NCBI GenBank assembly: GCA_900550035.1
Contig: URQS01000002.1
Coordinates: 1-64,000 of the forward strand
Length of the DNA: 64,000 bases
Reading direction: 5' to 3'
DNA from: an uncultured Prevotella sp.
GTDB taxonomy: Bacteria; Bacteroidota; Bacteroidia; Bacteroidales; Bacteroidaceae
Shown here: piece after piece, positions 8,418-17,549 of the stretch
Layout: each line of letters begins with the position of its first letter
How positions within the stretch are numbered: the stretch's first letter is position 1
Made by a program: the position numbers and the translations under genes
Notes under the pieces: generated by a model
What the model was told of the DNA's origin: nothing
Databases searched by the model: none
The model's input: only the letters and a program-made list of their open reading frames with translations

Positions 8418-9365
8418 TTATTTGTTGTGCTCGGTGAGCCAGCGCTCAGCCTCAAGAGCAGCCTTGCAGCCCGAACCGGCAGCCACAATGGCCTGACGAT
8501 AGGTCGGGTCAGCACAGTCGCCTGCTGCAAACACTCCGTCAACATTGGTGCGCGGTGTGCTACCGATGGTCTTGATATATCCAGTCTCGTCGCATTCTAC
8601 AGCCGGGCGGAACACGTCGGTGTTGGGCTTGTGGCCGATGGCGAGGAAGAATCCGTCTATAGCTATGTCGTAATGAGTCTCGTCTGCCTCGCCCTTGCGC
8701 TTAACGAGGTGTGCGCCCTCAACGCCGTCCTCACCAAAGAGACCTTCGGTGTTGTGCTCGTAGAGTATCTCAATCTTGTCGTTGTCCTCAACGCGCTTGC
8801 GCATAACGTCAGAAGCACGCAGATAAGGCTTGCGTACAATCATGTACACCTTCTTGCACAGACCTGCCAGGTAGAGAGCCTCCTCGCAAGCTGTATCACC
8901 ACCGCCTACAACGGCAACCGTACGCTTGCGATAGAAGAAACCATCGCATGTGGCGCAGGCGCTCACGCCCTGACCGTTATACTTCTTCTCGTCGTCCAGA
9001 CCAAGATACTTGGCGCTGGCACCGGTTGCTATGATTACTGTGTCAGCCTCAATCTCCACTCCAGTATCTGTAGTGAGCACGTATGGCTGCGACGCAAAGT
9101 CGGCCTTAACGATAGAACCCTCGCGCATGTCAACACCGAAACGCTCTGCCTGTTTGCGCAGGTCGAGCATCATCTGGTTGCCGTCAACGCCCTCGGGATA
9201 GCCGGGGAAGTTTTCTACTACGGTTGTCTGTGTCAGCTGTCCGCCAGTCTGAATGCCACAGTATTCTACTGGACTGAGGTTGGCACGACCTGCATATATT
9301 GCGGCTGTGTAACCTGCGGGGCCGCTACCAACGATGAGGCAGCGAACGTGTTCTCTGTTTTCCAT
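8418..9365 (-). CDS. trxB: thioredoxin reductase
   Basis: NADPH-dependent flavoenzyme that reduces thioredoxin, 315 residues, full length. FAD-binding GSGPAGYTAAIYAGRANL at residues 13-30, redox-active CATC (in VSACATCDGFF, about 133-143), NADPH-binding GGGDTACEEALYL (about 153-165), and the second FAD motif GVFAAGDCADPTYRQ near 278-292. It lies 12 bases after the glutathione-peroxidase-like gene and 7 before the histidine phosphatase. This pairing suggests that the peroxidase is reduced by thioredoxin rather than glutathione. Confidence 0.97.
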   Translation of the reverse strand: MENREHVRCLIVGSGPAGYTAAIYAGRANLSPVEYCGIQTGGQLTQTTVVENFPGYPEGVDGNQMMLDLRKQAERFGVDMREGSIVKADFASQPYVLTTDTGVEIEADTVIIATGASAKYLGLDDEKKYNGQGVSACATCDGFFYRKRTVAVVGGGDTACEEALYLAGLCKKVYMIVRKPYLRASDVMRKRVEDNDKIEILYEHNTEGLFGEDGVEGAHLVKRKGEADETHYDIAIDGFFLAIGHKPNTDVFRPAVECDETGYIKTIGSTPRTNVDGVFAAGDCADPTYRQAIVAAGSGCKAALEAERWLTEHNK

Positions 9366-9377
9366 TACTTATATTGT

Positions 9378-9926
9378 TTATAGTAGTTCTTCAATTTGCT
9401 TTGCTATATTATCGATACTTTCTGTAGGTTCGAAGCGCGCCATCACCTGTCCGCGCTTGCTGACGAGGAATTTGGTGAAGTTCCATTTTATGTCGCTTGT
9501 CTCCTTGTAGTCGGGATTCTCCTTTGAGAGAATTTCCTCAAGCACTGGTGTGAGCTTGTGTGCAGGGTCGAAACCGGCAAACGACTTCTGCTCCTTAAGG
9601 AACTTATAGAGCGGATCGGCGTCGTCGCCGTTCACCTTTATCTTCTTAAACCGTGGAAACTCTGTGCCGTATGTCAGCTTGCAGAACTGATGTATCGACT
9701 CGTCGGTGCCTGGTGCCTGTGCTCCAAACTGATTGCAGGGGAAATCCAAGACCTCAAATCCCTGTGCGTGGTATTTCTCATAGAGCTTCTCCAGCTCTTC
9801 ATACTGCGGTGTGAATCCGCATTTAGTGGCGGTATTGACGATGAGAAGCACTTCGTTGGCATACTCCTTCAGAGATACTTCCTTTCCTTTTCTGTCCTTT
9901 ACAGAGAATTCATAAACAGTTCTCAT
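9378..9926 (-). CDS. glutathione-peroxidase-family peroxidase (thiol type)
   Basis: About 182 residues. The peroxidatic Cys is in NTATKCGFTPQYEELE (about residue 35), the family's conserved LDFPCNQFGAQAPG follows (about 64-77, with a possible resolving Cys), and the C-terminal catalytic Trp-Asn is in IKWNFTKFLV. It reduces peroxides or lipid hydroperoxides. The ATG at 9926 gives MRTVYEFSVKD, the standard N-terminus; the longer open frame to 10028 reads promoter DNA. It is first in an operon with trxB, so thioredoxin is the likely electron donor (inference). Confidence 0.95.
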   Translation of the reverse strand: MRTVYEFSVKDRKGKEVSLKEYANEVLLIVNTATKCGFTPQYEELEKLYEKYHAQGFEVLDFPCNQFGAQAPGTDESIHQFCKLTYGTEFPRFKKIKVNGDDADPLYKFLKEQKSFAGFDPAHKLTPVLEEILSKENPDYKETSDIKWNFTKFLVSKRGQVMARFEPTESIDNIAKQIEELL

Positions 9927-9973
9927 TTTCTTTCCTTTTCTGTTTTTATGTGTTTCAATCTTTATATGAGGTA

Positions 9974-9981
9974 CAAAATTA
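9974..9981 (-). promoter_or_regulatory. -7 box TAATTTTG for the peroxidase-trxB operon
   Basis: Minus-strand TAATTTTG, about 48 bases before the ATG at 9926. A TTG/TTTC stretch about 17-20 bases upstream could serve as the -33 element. Confidence 0.6.
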
Positions 9982-10046
9982 GATAAAAATAATGAGAAAC
10001 AAGAAATACATTTACAATGATTTGTCAATTATAGTCAAAAAAAATA

Positions 10047-11063
10047 TTATTTTTCTGCTATGCACTCTGCCTCAACAAGCCATTCAGGACGGCACACTTT
10101 GCCGTGTACTATGATGTATGGCACACTTGGAAAACGACTGCTGAATACGGCATCTACCACCTCATAATCGCTTATGTCGCGCAGATACACAATAAAATAA
10201 CGTATGTCGGACATCTTGGCTTCGCCTTCGGCAAGCAGAGCCTCCACATTTTCAAGCAGTCTGTACGTCTGACGTTCCACATCGCCCAGATACAGCACGT
10301 CGCCATGATTGTCTATACTGGCTGTACCCGAAACATAATAGTGGCTTACATTGTCTACGGTGAGTCGTGTGGCGCGTTCGAAAGCCACTCCATACTCATG
10401 CGTGGGATTAAGATATTCGGGAGCCTTGAGGTATGTCTTTTGCTCTTCGGCTATTTCGGGATAAGTCAGAAAGTCGATGGCAACACATGCATGACGCGAC
10501 GGGCTGTCGCCACCAATACCCGTAGACGCTATGTAATGGTTGTCGGCAGTTAGCCCGTAACGCTCGAATATGTCGTTGCGTGCCTTCACCACACCAGCAT
10601 AGTTGACGTCTATATCGGCTATATATATCCATGTGCGCACCAGATGGGTGCTCATGTCAAGCCCATGCGCCTCCATATAGTTAATGTATTTCTCAAACAG
10701 CATCATTGTCTGCATATACGAGCGATGGCCTTCTGCCTCGTCATCGCTAAGGCGGAGGCTGTGCAGACGGAAGCATTCGTCAAGATCGGATGTCTTCACG
10801 AGTACAGCAATCTTTGAGCCGCACAATGGGGCTTGCCCTACTATGCTGCACGGAGCCTTGCTGAGCAGGTCAGTATACAATGCCGATTCTGTGAACATCG
10901 TGTTCTGATTGCGTATGTCGCTGAGGAATACTTTCGAGTAAACTATACGGCGACCATTCTGCTTCTCTTCATTGATATATTCGCCTACCGTAGCTTCGAG
11001 TTCTTCTATGCGCACCGCAAACGACTGTCTGTCTTTCGGATAAAAAATCTTGTAATTTTCCAT
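10047..11063 (-). CDS. Rid-family (YjgF-like) protein with chorismatase-like architecture
   Basis: 338 residues from the ATG at 11063 (MENYKIFYPKD). The C-terminal half carries a Rid/YjgF-type fold signature (SHYYVSGTASIDNHGDVLY, RQTYRLLENVEALLAEG, DIRYFIVYLRD) and ends with the typical PYIIVHGKVCRPEWLVE, where the family's conserved Arg and Glu sit. The N-terminal half looks like a degenerate second copy of the fold (FLSDIRNQ ... HSLRLSDDEAEG). Such two-domain proteins resemble FkbO/Hyg5-type chorismatases as well as imine deaminases; the sequence alone does not tell which reaction occurs. Transcribed from its own promoter at 11100-11107. Confidence 0.75.
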   Translation of the reverse strand: MENYKIFYPKDRQSFAVRIEELEATVGEYINEEKQNGRRIVYSKVFLSDIRNQNTMFTESALYTDLLSKAPCSIVGQAPLCGSKIAVLVKTSDLDECFRLHSLRLSDDEAEGHRSYMQTMMLFEKYINYMEAHGLDMSTHLVRTWIYIADIDVNYAGVVKARNDIFERYGLTADNHYIASTGIGGDSPSRHACVAIDFLTYPEIAEEQKTYLKAPEYLNPTHEYGVAFERATRLTVDNVSHYYVSGTASIDNHGDVLYLGDVERQTYRLLENVEALLAEGEAKMSDIRYFIVYLRDISDYEVVDAVFSSRFPSVPYIIVHGKVCRPEWLVEAECIAEK

Positions 11064-11099
11064 GTCTTGTTTTATATGCAAATAGCTTTCTTATGACAA

Positions 11100-11107
11100 C
11101 AAAATTA
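11100..11107 (-). promoter_or_regulatory. -7 box TAATTTTG for the Rid-family gene
   Basis: Minus-strand TAATTTTG, 37 bases before the ATG at 11063; matches TAnnTTTG. Confidence 0.6.
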
Positions 11108-11264
11108 CGCGTTTTTTACGCAACCTGCAAATATTAAGTGAATAATACCTATTAATAAGTAATGTACCGTTGGATATCCGGCTTTTTATTAATATTATTT
11201 TGTCACAAAAATGAAAAAAATCGACACAACTAATATTTGTTAGTTTTTTTTAAAATTTCGCATA

Positions 11265-11295
11265 TTTGTTATTTAATTGAAAATACCTAACTTTG
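11265..11295 (+). promoter_or_regulatory. promoter TTTG-N19-TAACTTTG
   Basis: TTTG (11265-11268), 19 bases, then TAACTTTG (11288-11295): a near-ideal Bacteroidetes promoter in an AT-rich gap, about 110 bases before the beta-barrel gene start at 11406. Confidence 0.8.
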
Positions 11296-11405
11296 AAAAA
11301 ATTTAAATCAAACCTTAAAGTACAAACAAAAAAAAACATTCATCTATGAAACAAAACCATTATAATCAATCATTTGAGAAGAATGATATAATATATGCTG
11401 CAACC

Positions 11406-14297
11406 ATGAAAAAAGTACTACTAATAATACTATTATTCACATTTGCGATACAGTCCCAAAGTATGTCCATCTATAAGGACACTATTATGGTGTCTACTAT
11501 AGTGAAGGACGAATTTACAGGTGATATAATAGGAAATGCTACAATTAGTGTATACGACGAGCAAAACAATCTTATAGCACAAGGTAAAACAAGAAGCCAA
11601 GCTGGTTATACAAATAACCGTATATCAAATTTCAATCTCTTTATACCTCGACGCAACAATACTGTTGTCTTTAAAATTACAGCAGACAACTATGAAGATT
11701 TTTCACACACATATCAGCTGAAGGTTGGTGCACGTGAAAAAATTATTACTATATCTCCCATTATACTAAAAAAGAAGCACAAGAAGATAAAAGAAGTAAA
11801 GCTCGACGAAGTTACTGTGACTACATCCAAAATCAAGATGGTGATGCATGGTGACACAATTGTATATAATGCTGATGCATTCCAATTGTCAAACGGCTCC
11901 ATGCTCGACGAATTGATACGCCGTCTGCCTGGTGTCCAACTTAAAGGTAACCAGATAACTGTGAACGGTAAGTTCGTCAGTTCGCTGCTTGTAAATGGTA
12001 GTGACTTCTTCAAGGGCGATCCTGCAATTGCTCTTCAAAATCTTCCGGCTTATACCGTCAATAAGCTAAAAGTGTATGAACGTAAAGACAACATAGCTGA
12101 ATTCGCCCAGCAAAAGGACATAAAAGGTATGGCACCACTTGTAATGGATGTCAGTCTGAAACGTCAATATATGCAAGGAATGCTTGCGAATGTTGACTTA
12201 GGAATGGGTACAAAAGACAGATGGATGTCACGCCTTTTCGCATTGCGTTATACCAAATTGTCACGCATTGGAATATTTGCCAATCTCAATAATATAAACG
12301 ACGAACGTGCACCTGGCACTAACGGAGAATGGGGAACAGCACAATTGGAAAACGGAACTTCAATACAAAAGAAAGTAGGTGCCGACTATCTGTTCAACAA
12401 CAAGGACCGCTCTTTTGAGTTTTCTGGAAATACTACATTTGCACACGAAAATACCAACCAACAGTCAATCGTATCGTCAGAACGATTCCTGCAAGGCGGT
12501 AATACTTACGGACGCAGCCGTAATTATGGCAAAGAAACTGAGAGTTGGATTATGAGCATGAATACCATCAAAAAGAACTGGACCAGAACCAAATTAGAAA
12601 TCTTACCGCAGTTTACATATTACAAGAATACGACAAACAATCTCGTACAAAGTGCCACTTTATCAGTTGCGCCCAACGAGAAATATCGTGGAGCTTCACT
12701 CGACTCGCTGTTTGCTTCACCAGCCAGCAAACAGTTGAAGGAGGCAATGCTCAACCAATTGAGCGACCATCAACTCAACAGAATGCGGTATTATGACGGT
12801 AACCTTTCAGGACAGATTCAATGGAAAATGCCACAAAGTCCAGATGGTATCATCCTGAAGACAGAAAACCGCTACTTCAACAAGAAGAACGAGAACGCCT
12901 CCATCTACGACCTTAACTACAAAAACGGCGTACAGGATTTCAGAAACAAGTACAACGACAAGTGGAACCTGAATCTCCGTACTATATGGGATGCTTGCTA
13001 CTATTATAATGGCAATATTGACTTCAAGTACAGTTTCTCTGCTGGTCTGAAATACACACATATATACGACAAGAACAACAACGACTTATTCCGACTCGAC
13101 AAATATGCCGAGTATGGAGGGGCAAGCAATGTCGGTGTGGGTTATCTGCCATCAACCCGCGACTCTCTACAACGTGCAATTGACGCAGACAACAGTTTCC
13201 GTTCGCATATAAACAAGGACCGCTACGAACTGACTGGAAGAACTCCCAGTATAAAACTTCCGATTTTCGGTCTGCATGCGTTTTTATCACCTGGAGTGAA
13301 CTATCGTAGCGAACGTATCGACTATACGCGAGGTGCGTACAAAAAGAAAATGACACGCAACCTATGGTCGTTAGAACCTACACTTTTCGTAGGTAAGGAC
13401 AACTTTCATTTCAAATACAATGTTAAGAAAGTCCTACCTGAACTTACAGACATTCTCGACATCACGACAACCGACAACCCTCTGAATCTATGGAGTGGCA
13501 ATCCGAATCTGAAAAATACAGACATCCACAGGATTGATTTTTTTAGAGGATTCTACAAGTATGATGAAAACTATACAAGCCGTAGGGCGATAGAAATCAA
13601 AGCCTACTGGCAGTTGATGCGCAACGCAATCGGACAATATGTAACTTACGACCGCAATACAGGTGTGGTACATTCCACACCTATGAACATCAACGGCAAC
13701 TGGGATATGGGAGCCTCATTCGATTTCAATGGCATTCTTGACAAGAAGAATCGTTTCACATTGTCGAACAGGACTGAAATAGGCTATATCAACAGCGTTG
13801 ACTATGTGGCAATTGAGGGAGAGTCGGGAAAGGATCCGCGCTCATCAGTACGCACAGCCAAAGCCAACGAGACAGTATCGCTCGACTACAGTTTTGGCAA
13901 ATACTCATTCGGTGCCAAGTTGCGTTGTGCCTACATCCACGCTGAGGGTAATCGTGAGGATTTCAAGACCATCAATACAGCTGATGTTGATTATGGTCTG
14001 AACGCTACACTTGAATTGCCGCTAAAGCTTAGGCTGTTTACCGACATTACACTCTATAGTCGCTACGGCTACTCAGACAAGTCGATGAATACGAACAATC
14101 TTGTATGGAATGTCCGACTGGAGCGCACATTCGGCAAGTTTACTGTTATGGCTGACGGTTTCGACCTGCTCGGAAAACTCTCAAACGTACGTAAGGTTAT
14201 AAATGCACAGGGACGCACCGAGACATGGTATAACACGGTGCCACGCTACGCAATGCTACACATTATGTATAAGCTGCACTTCAAACCAAAGCGCTAA
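11406..14297 (+). CDS. outer-membrane beta-barrel protein (TonB-receptor-like, carboxypeptidase-regulatory N-domain)
   Basis: About 963 residues. A signal peptide (MKKVLLIILLFTFAIQSQS) is followed by a carboxypeptidase-regulatory-like Ig domain (about 25-125), a plug-like region (VTVTTSKIKMVMHGD, GSMLDELIRRLPGV, LLVNGSDFFKGDP) and a long barrel. The plug form resembles Bacteroidetes outer-membrane beta-barrel proteins that are not classical SusC. No SusD partner or TonB-box motif is evident. The ATG at 11406 is preferred because it begins the signal peptide; the frame is open from 11346. It probably transports or anchors an unknown ligand at the outer membrane. It is monocistronic and ends at a palindromic element. 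Confidence 0.85.
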   Translation: MKKVLLIILLFTFAIQSQSMSIYKDTIMVSTIVKDEFTGDIIGNATISVYDEQNNLIAQGKTRSQAGYTNNRISNFNLFIPRRNNTVVFKITADNYEDFSHTYQLKVGAREKIITISPIILKKKHKKIKEVKLDEVTVTTSKIKMVMHGDTIVYNADAFQLSNGSMLDELIRRLPGVQLKGNQITVNGKFVSSLLVNGSDFFKGDPAIALQNLPAYTVNKLKVYERKDNIAEFAQQKDIKGMAPLVMDVSLKRQYMQGMLANVDLGMGTKDRWMSRLFALRYTKLSRIGIFANLNNINDERAPGTNGEWGTAQLENGTSIQKKVGADYLFNNKDRSFEFSGNTTFAHENTNQQSIVSSERFLQGGNTYGRSRNYGKETESWIMSMNTIKKNWTRTKLEILPQFTYYKNTTNNLVQSATLSVAPNEKYRGASLDSLFASPASKQLKEAMLNQLSDHQLNRMRYYDGNLSGQIQWKMPQSPDGIILKTENRYFNKKNENASIYDLNYKNGVQDFRNKYNDKWNLNLRTIWDACYYYNGNIDFKYSFSAGLKYTHIYDKNNNDLFRLDKYAEYGGASNVGVGYLPSTRDSLQRAIDADNSFRSHINKDRYELTGRTPSIKLPIFGLHAFLSPGVNYRSERIDYTRGAYKKKMTRNLWSLEPTLFVGKDNFHFKYNVKKVLPELTDILDITTTDNPLNLWSGNPNLKNTDIHRIDFFRGFYKYDENYTSRRAIEIKAYWQLMRNAIGQYVTYDRNTGVVHSTPMNINGNWDMGASFDFNGILDKKNRFTLSNRTEIGYINSVDYVAIEGESGKDPRSSVRTAKANETVSLDYSFGKYSFGAKLRCAYIHAEGNREDFKTINTADVDYGLNATLELPLKLRLFTDITLYSRYGYSDKSMNTNNLVWNVRLERTFGKFTVMADGFDLLGKLSNVRKVINAQGRTETWYNTVPRYAMLHIMYKLHFKPKR

Positions 14298-14345
14298 AAA
14301 AAAAATTAGTTATCATAGAGAGGGTACATCAATACCCAATTATAC

Positions 14346-14534
14346 GGGCTGAAAGCCCAATAAGCACATAGCCCAGGGCAACGCCCTGAGGTAAAAAGCC
14401 ACCAAAAACAATGCGCCCTGTAAGGGCAAAAGCGTTAATTATCAATGCTTTTGCCCTTACAGGGCGTTTTGCTATTTTCAATCCGTAGACCCAAGGCGCT
14501 GCCTTGGGCTATGTGCTTATTGGGCTTTCAGCCC
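14346..14534. repeat. REP-like palindromic element (about 190 bp)
   Basis: Outer arms GGGCTGAAAGCCC...AAGCACATAGCCC (14346-14391) and its inverted counterpart (14490-14534) enclose a perfect 20-bp stem (14414-14433 with 14447-14466, loop 13). Each outer arm also holds smaller hairpins (GGGCTGAAAGCCC; CCAAGGCGCTGCCTTGG). It lies between convergent genes, supplies the last codons and stop of the minus-strand lipoprotein gene, and can act as a terminator for both. Similar elements in other bacteria are spread by RAYT transposases; none is in this window. Confidence 0.85.
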
Positions 14535-15973
14535 ACTTTGTATAATTTTAACAAACCCTCATTTTTTATGGGCGACGTTATGAGTTCGGGCAGATTGTAC
14601 GTCTTCATGAATGTCTCGTAGAACGAGGGCGACTTCTGTGGCAATACGAAAGGCTTGTCGAAGCGTCCGGTCGTTGTATTGAAATGGGCGAAATAAGGGC
14701 GTGCCCATCCTCCGTCCATACGCTTGCTGCTGAACACCATCCATCTGCCAGTAGACGACCATGTGTGGAAACTGTCTACATCCTTGCTGTTTATCTCTTC
14801 TATACGGCGCACCTTGCCTGTCTTGGTGTCAAGAATGGCGAGGTCGGCTTCTTTGTGCCATATAGAGAAGTTGCCATAGTCGAACTCCACAAACACCACA
14901 TATCTGCCATCGGGCGACACACGAGGCAGACTGACCGTATGCTTCGTGGCACTCGCCTCATACACACACTCCGGTTTGCCGAAAGCCCTTGTCTTGGCAT
15001 CGAAGCTGACACGCCAAAGGTCGTAGCGCAGACTGTCGAGAGGAGTGTTCTTGGTATAGGCATTGCCACGGCAGAAGTACAGTGTCTTGCCGTCGGGAGT
15101 CCAAGCAGGGAATGTCTCCATAGCGTTGTCGCCGCTAAGCTCTGGCGAGGTGATTATAACGTCGTTGGCAATGTCATAGACACCAAGATCGGCTGCAAGG
15201 TCGCTCACCTCAATAGGCTTCTGTCCGCTTGAATGGAAGAACTGCTGTATCTCGTTCATAGAGAAAGCTATGAACTGTCCGCTTGGATGCCATCCGGCAT
15301 AGGTAGCACCCATTTTTACAGTAGGACACTTTGGAGCTACCTTCTTCACCTTGCCGTCGTGACTGATAAGCGTACCGCCATTCTTGCCACGCACATGCAG
15401 CATAAAGTCGCGCGTGGAGTTCTGTCGGAACGTGTGACAATTGATACATTGCTTGCCGAAGTCACGGTTTTCGAGTATTGGTGTCTCGTCGTAGTTGGTG
15501 AGATTACGCTGGTATATTCCCATCTCGTTCCACAACTCATAGCCTGGATACAAAAGTCGGTAGGCCAAGTATTGGTCGATGGTGTCGCCACTCACATAAT
15601 TTGTTATAGGCTTGTATTCAGTCCATTTGCCGTCGCGCTTCACTCCAACGGCTATCTGTATCTTGCCATTCTTGTTGTCGGCGAGCATCTTGTGCCAAGA
15701 GTCCTCGGGAATAATCACTTCATTATCGGTAGAAGCTTCACGATAGTATTCCTTTCCTCCGGCTGTCATCACTACCTGATAGGCATCGCCCTCCTGGTTG
15801 ATGCGGAAATTGGCAGGAGCTATATTCACGGGTAATGTCACACCCGTATAGTCGGGAAATATCTGCGCCTGGGTGTTGGCGTAGACATCAGCCTTCTGGT
15901 AACCACCCTCGCATGAGACAAGCAGCAAAAGAGCGGCGAAGGATAATATTGTTGATTTAATATTGATTTGCAT
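14528..15973 (-). CDS. beta-propeller (PD40/TolB-like) lipoprotein with a c-type heme motif
   Basis: 481 residues. Lipoprotein signal with lipobox (FAALLLLVSCEGG, Cys about 21). An N-terminal beta domain is followed by a heme c motif CINCH (about 176-180, in GKQCINCHTFRQN), then WD40/PD40-type blades (YAGWHPSGQFIAFSMN, FPAWTPDGKTLYFC, SLPRVSPDGRYVVFV, FHTWSSTGRWMVFSS). A covalently bound heme on a surface or periplasmic propeller is implied if cytochrome maturation exists in this host. It follows the membrane protein at 16004 by 30 bases and is co-directional with the SusC/SusD pair. The stop codon lies in the REP-like arm. Function unknown; electron transfer or redox sensing are guesses. Confidence 0.8.
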   Translation of the reverse strand: MQINIKSTILSFAALLLLVSCEGGYQKADVYANTQAQIFPDYTGVTLPVNIAPANFRINQEGDAYQVVMTAGGKEYYREASTDNEVIIPEDSWHKMLADNKNGKIQIAVGVKRDGKWTEYKPITNYVSGDTIDQYLAYRLLYPGYELWNEMGIYQRNLTNYDETPILENRDFGKQCINCHTFRQNSTRDFMLHVRGKNGGTLISHDGKVKKVAPKCPTVKMGATYAGWHPSGQFIAFSMNEIQQFFHSSGQKPIEVSDLAADLGVYDIANDVIITSPELSGDNAMETFPAWTPDGKTLYFCRGNAYTKNTPLDSLRYDLWRVSFDAKTRAFGKPECVYEASATKHTVSLPRVSPDGRYVVFVEFDYGNFSIWHKEADLAILDTKTGKVRRIEEINSKDVDSFHTWSSTGRWMVFSSKRMDGGWARPYFAHFNTTTGRFDKPFVLPQKSPSFYETFMKTYNLPELITSPIKNEGLLKLYKVG

Positions 15974-16003
15974 CTTCGTATTGTTTTTGAACTTCTCGTG
16001 TCC

Positions 16004-17437
16004 TTATTTCTTTAATCGGTTGCCATAGGGGCTGACATAGTTGAGATAGAACCAGTAAGTATTACCGAATTCTGCCTGCAAAGCAGCTATATTTCCAGTT
16101 TGTGCAAGTTGGGCATACTGTTGGAAACGGTTCTGCGTATCGCTGCCTGGCTGCAAGCCATTGGTGTCATTACCACCAAGCTGATATACAAGCAGAGCCT
16201 CATCGAATATGCGTGGCATCTGCTTGTAGAAGCTACTGGCAAGCGGAAGGTTCTCAACAAAGCGTGGCAGATTGTTGGAGAGCAGAAGGTCGCACATCAG
16301 ATACTCGTAAGCCATGCGGTTGTGCGGGTCTTGCGTGAGCACATATTGCAGATTAGGACCGATGTTGAGAATATTTACAAAGTTGGCTTTCTCAGGCTCC
16401 GCGATACTGAATGCACGCAACCCCTCTATCTGTCCGCTCTCCACACAGGCCTCCAATCTGTCTGCCTCATCCTTATAGAACAGACTCTGGCGCAAGCGTG
16501 CTATGTATTTACGGGCTATATACTTGCGACGGTTGATGATGTTGTAGCGTGCAAGGTTGATGAGTCGTGGAGCCGTCTCGCCCCACACCACCATAGACTC
16601 AAACTCCCAGTGCTGTGCATCGTTGATGCAACCGAGCTGTTCAAGCAGATAGTGGCCATACTCTGTCTCGCGTGTGCGGCTCTGCCACGGGAAGTAAAGG
16701 GCATTGATGCCTACAACGGGCTGATAGTCGAACAGACGGTCGAGCAACTCGCTCTTGTTGTAGAGGGCAATGTTATGGAAATAGAAAATAAGCGGATTGG
16801 GCTGTCTCTGATTGTCAAGATAGCGTTCGGTATGATGCAAGGCTTCGTCCCAGTTGTGACGGTCTATGGCTTGCTGCGCCTTTATCATGCGAAACTCGCT
16901 CATCGAGAAGGTGCGCAAGAAGCTATAGCCCGATGCTAAAGATATGACTGCTAACGAAACGATTGAAACTGCCACATACTTCCAACCTTTGAGTTGAAAT
17001 TGTCTGATTGTCTTGCCCTTTGCCAAGAAACATGCCGGCACGGAAAGAACGGCAAAGACTATAAATGCCCACACCACAACCGACAGTGTATGCGACAAGC
17101 CTGCTGTCCACACCCAAAGGGCAAGCGAGGGAATGAGCGAAAGGCGCAATATGTCCTCACGACGTGTGAGCGCAGTAAGTATGCGCCACGTCATAAGATA
17201 TATAGCCGTGAGCAAGCCTGACATTACAGCCGCGCCAAGTAGCGGATAATAGAAAAACTGCACGACAAATGCCTTAAGCCATGAGGTAAGTGTCTGGCTA
17301 TGGTAATAGTCGGCTGTATAGAGAAACAGCTGATGCTGCTCGTTGTAGTACAATACATGCGACAGCAAATCGGTGTATGACGCAAAGAATACGCCAAACA
17401 GCACAAGGGCTAACAAATAGTGAAGAGACTTTCTCAT
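16004..17437 (-). CDS. multi-pass membrane protein, DUF6057-like
   Basis: 477 residues. The N-terminal half has about five membrane helices (YLLALVLFGVFFASY, PLLGAAVMSGLLTAIYLM, LIPSLALWVWTAG, VVVWAFIVFAVLSVPACFL, VAVSIVSLAVISLASGYSFL). The C-terminal half is soluble and helical, TPR-like, with repeated features such as AQQAIDRHNWDEALHHTERYL. It resembles the DUF6057 family, found next to propeller lipoproteins in Bacteroidales; this assignment is from memory and moderate. It sits between a terminator after susD and the heme lipoprotein gene, so it may form its own two-gene unit. No catalytic residues are recognised. Confidence 0.7.
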   Translation of the reverse strand: MRKSLHYLLALVLFGVFFASYTDLLSHVLYYNEQHQLFLYTADYYHSQTLTSWLKAFVVQFFYYPLLGAAVMSGLLTAIYLMTWRILTALTRREDILRLSLIPSLALWVWTAGLSHTLSVVVWAFIVFAVLSVPACFLAKGKTIRQFQLKGWKYVAVSIVSLAVISLASGYSFLRTFSMSEFRMIKAQQAIDRHNWDEALHHTERYLDNQRQPNPLIFYFHNIALYNKSELLDRLFDYQPVVGINALYFPWQSRTRETEYGHYLLEQLGCINDAQHWEFESMVVWGETAPRLINLARYNIINRRKYIARKYIARLRQSLFYKDEADRLEACVESGQIEGLRAFSIAEPEKANFVNILNIGPNLQYVLTQDPHNRMAYEYLMCDLLLSNNLPRFVENLPLASSFYKQMPRIFDEALLVYQLGGNDTNGLQPGSDTQNRFQQYAQLAQTGNIAALQAEFGNTYWFYLNYVSPYGNRLKK

Positions 17438-17470
17438 TTACTGATTTTTTTAGTTAGCTATAACTAATAC

Positions 17471-17522
17471 AAAAAGGAGTGTGCCATAAAAGGACTCATA
17501 CTCATCCTTATTGACACACTCC
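17471..17522 (-). terminator. terminator after the SusC/SusD operon
   Basis: GGAGTGTG (17476-17483) pairs with CACACTCC (17515-17522), extended by imperfect inner pairing (AAGGA/TCCTT). On the minus strand it is followed by TTTTT (17475-17471). Confidence 0.8.
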
Positions 17523-17549
17523 AATTTATTATTTACGTTTTATGTTTTC

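Noticed and set aside
8427..9383. 318-codon plus-strand ORF over trxB
   Set aside because: Shadow of trxB, which has all catalytic motifs on the minus strand.
16004..17437. Reading the TPR-like half of the DUF6057-like protein as a separate gene
   Set aside because: The frame is continuous with the membrane half and has no internal start with better context.
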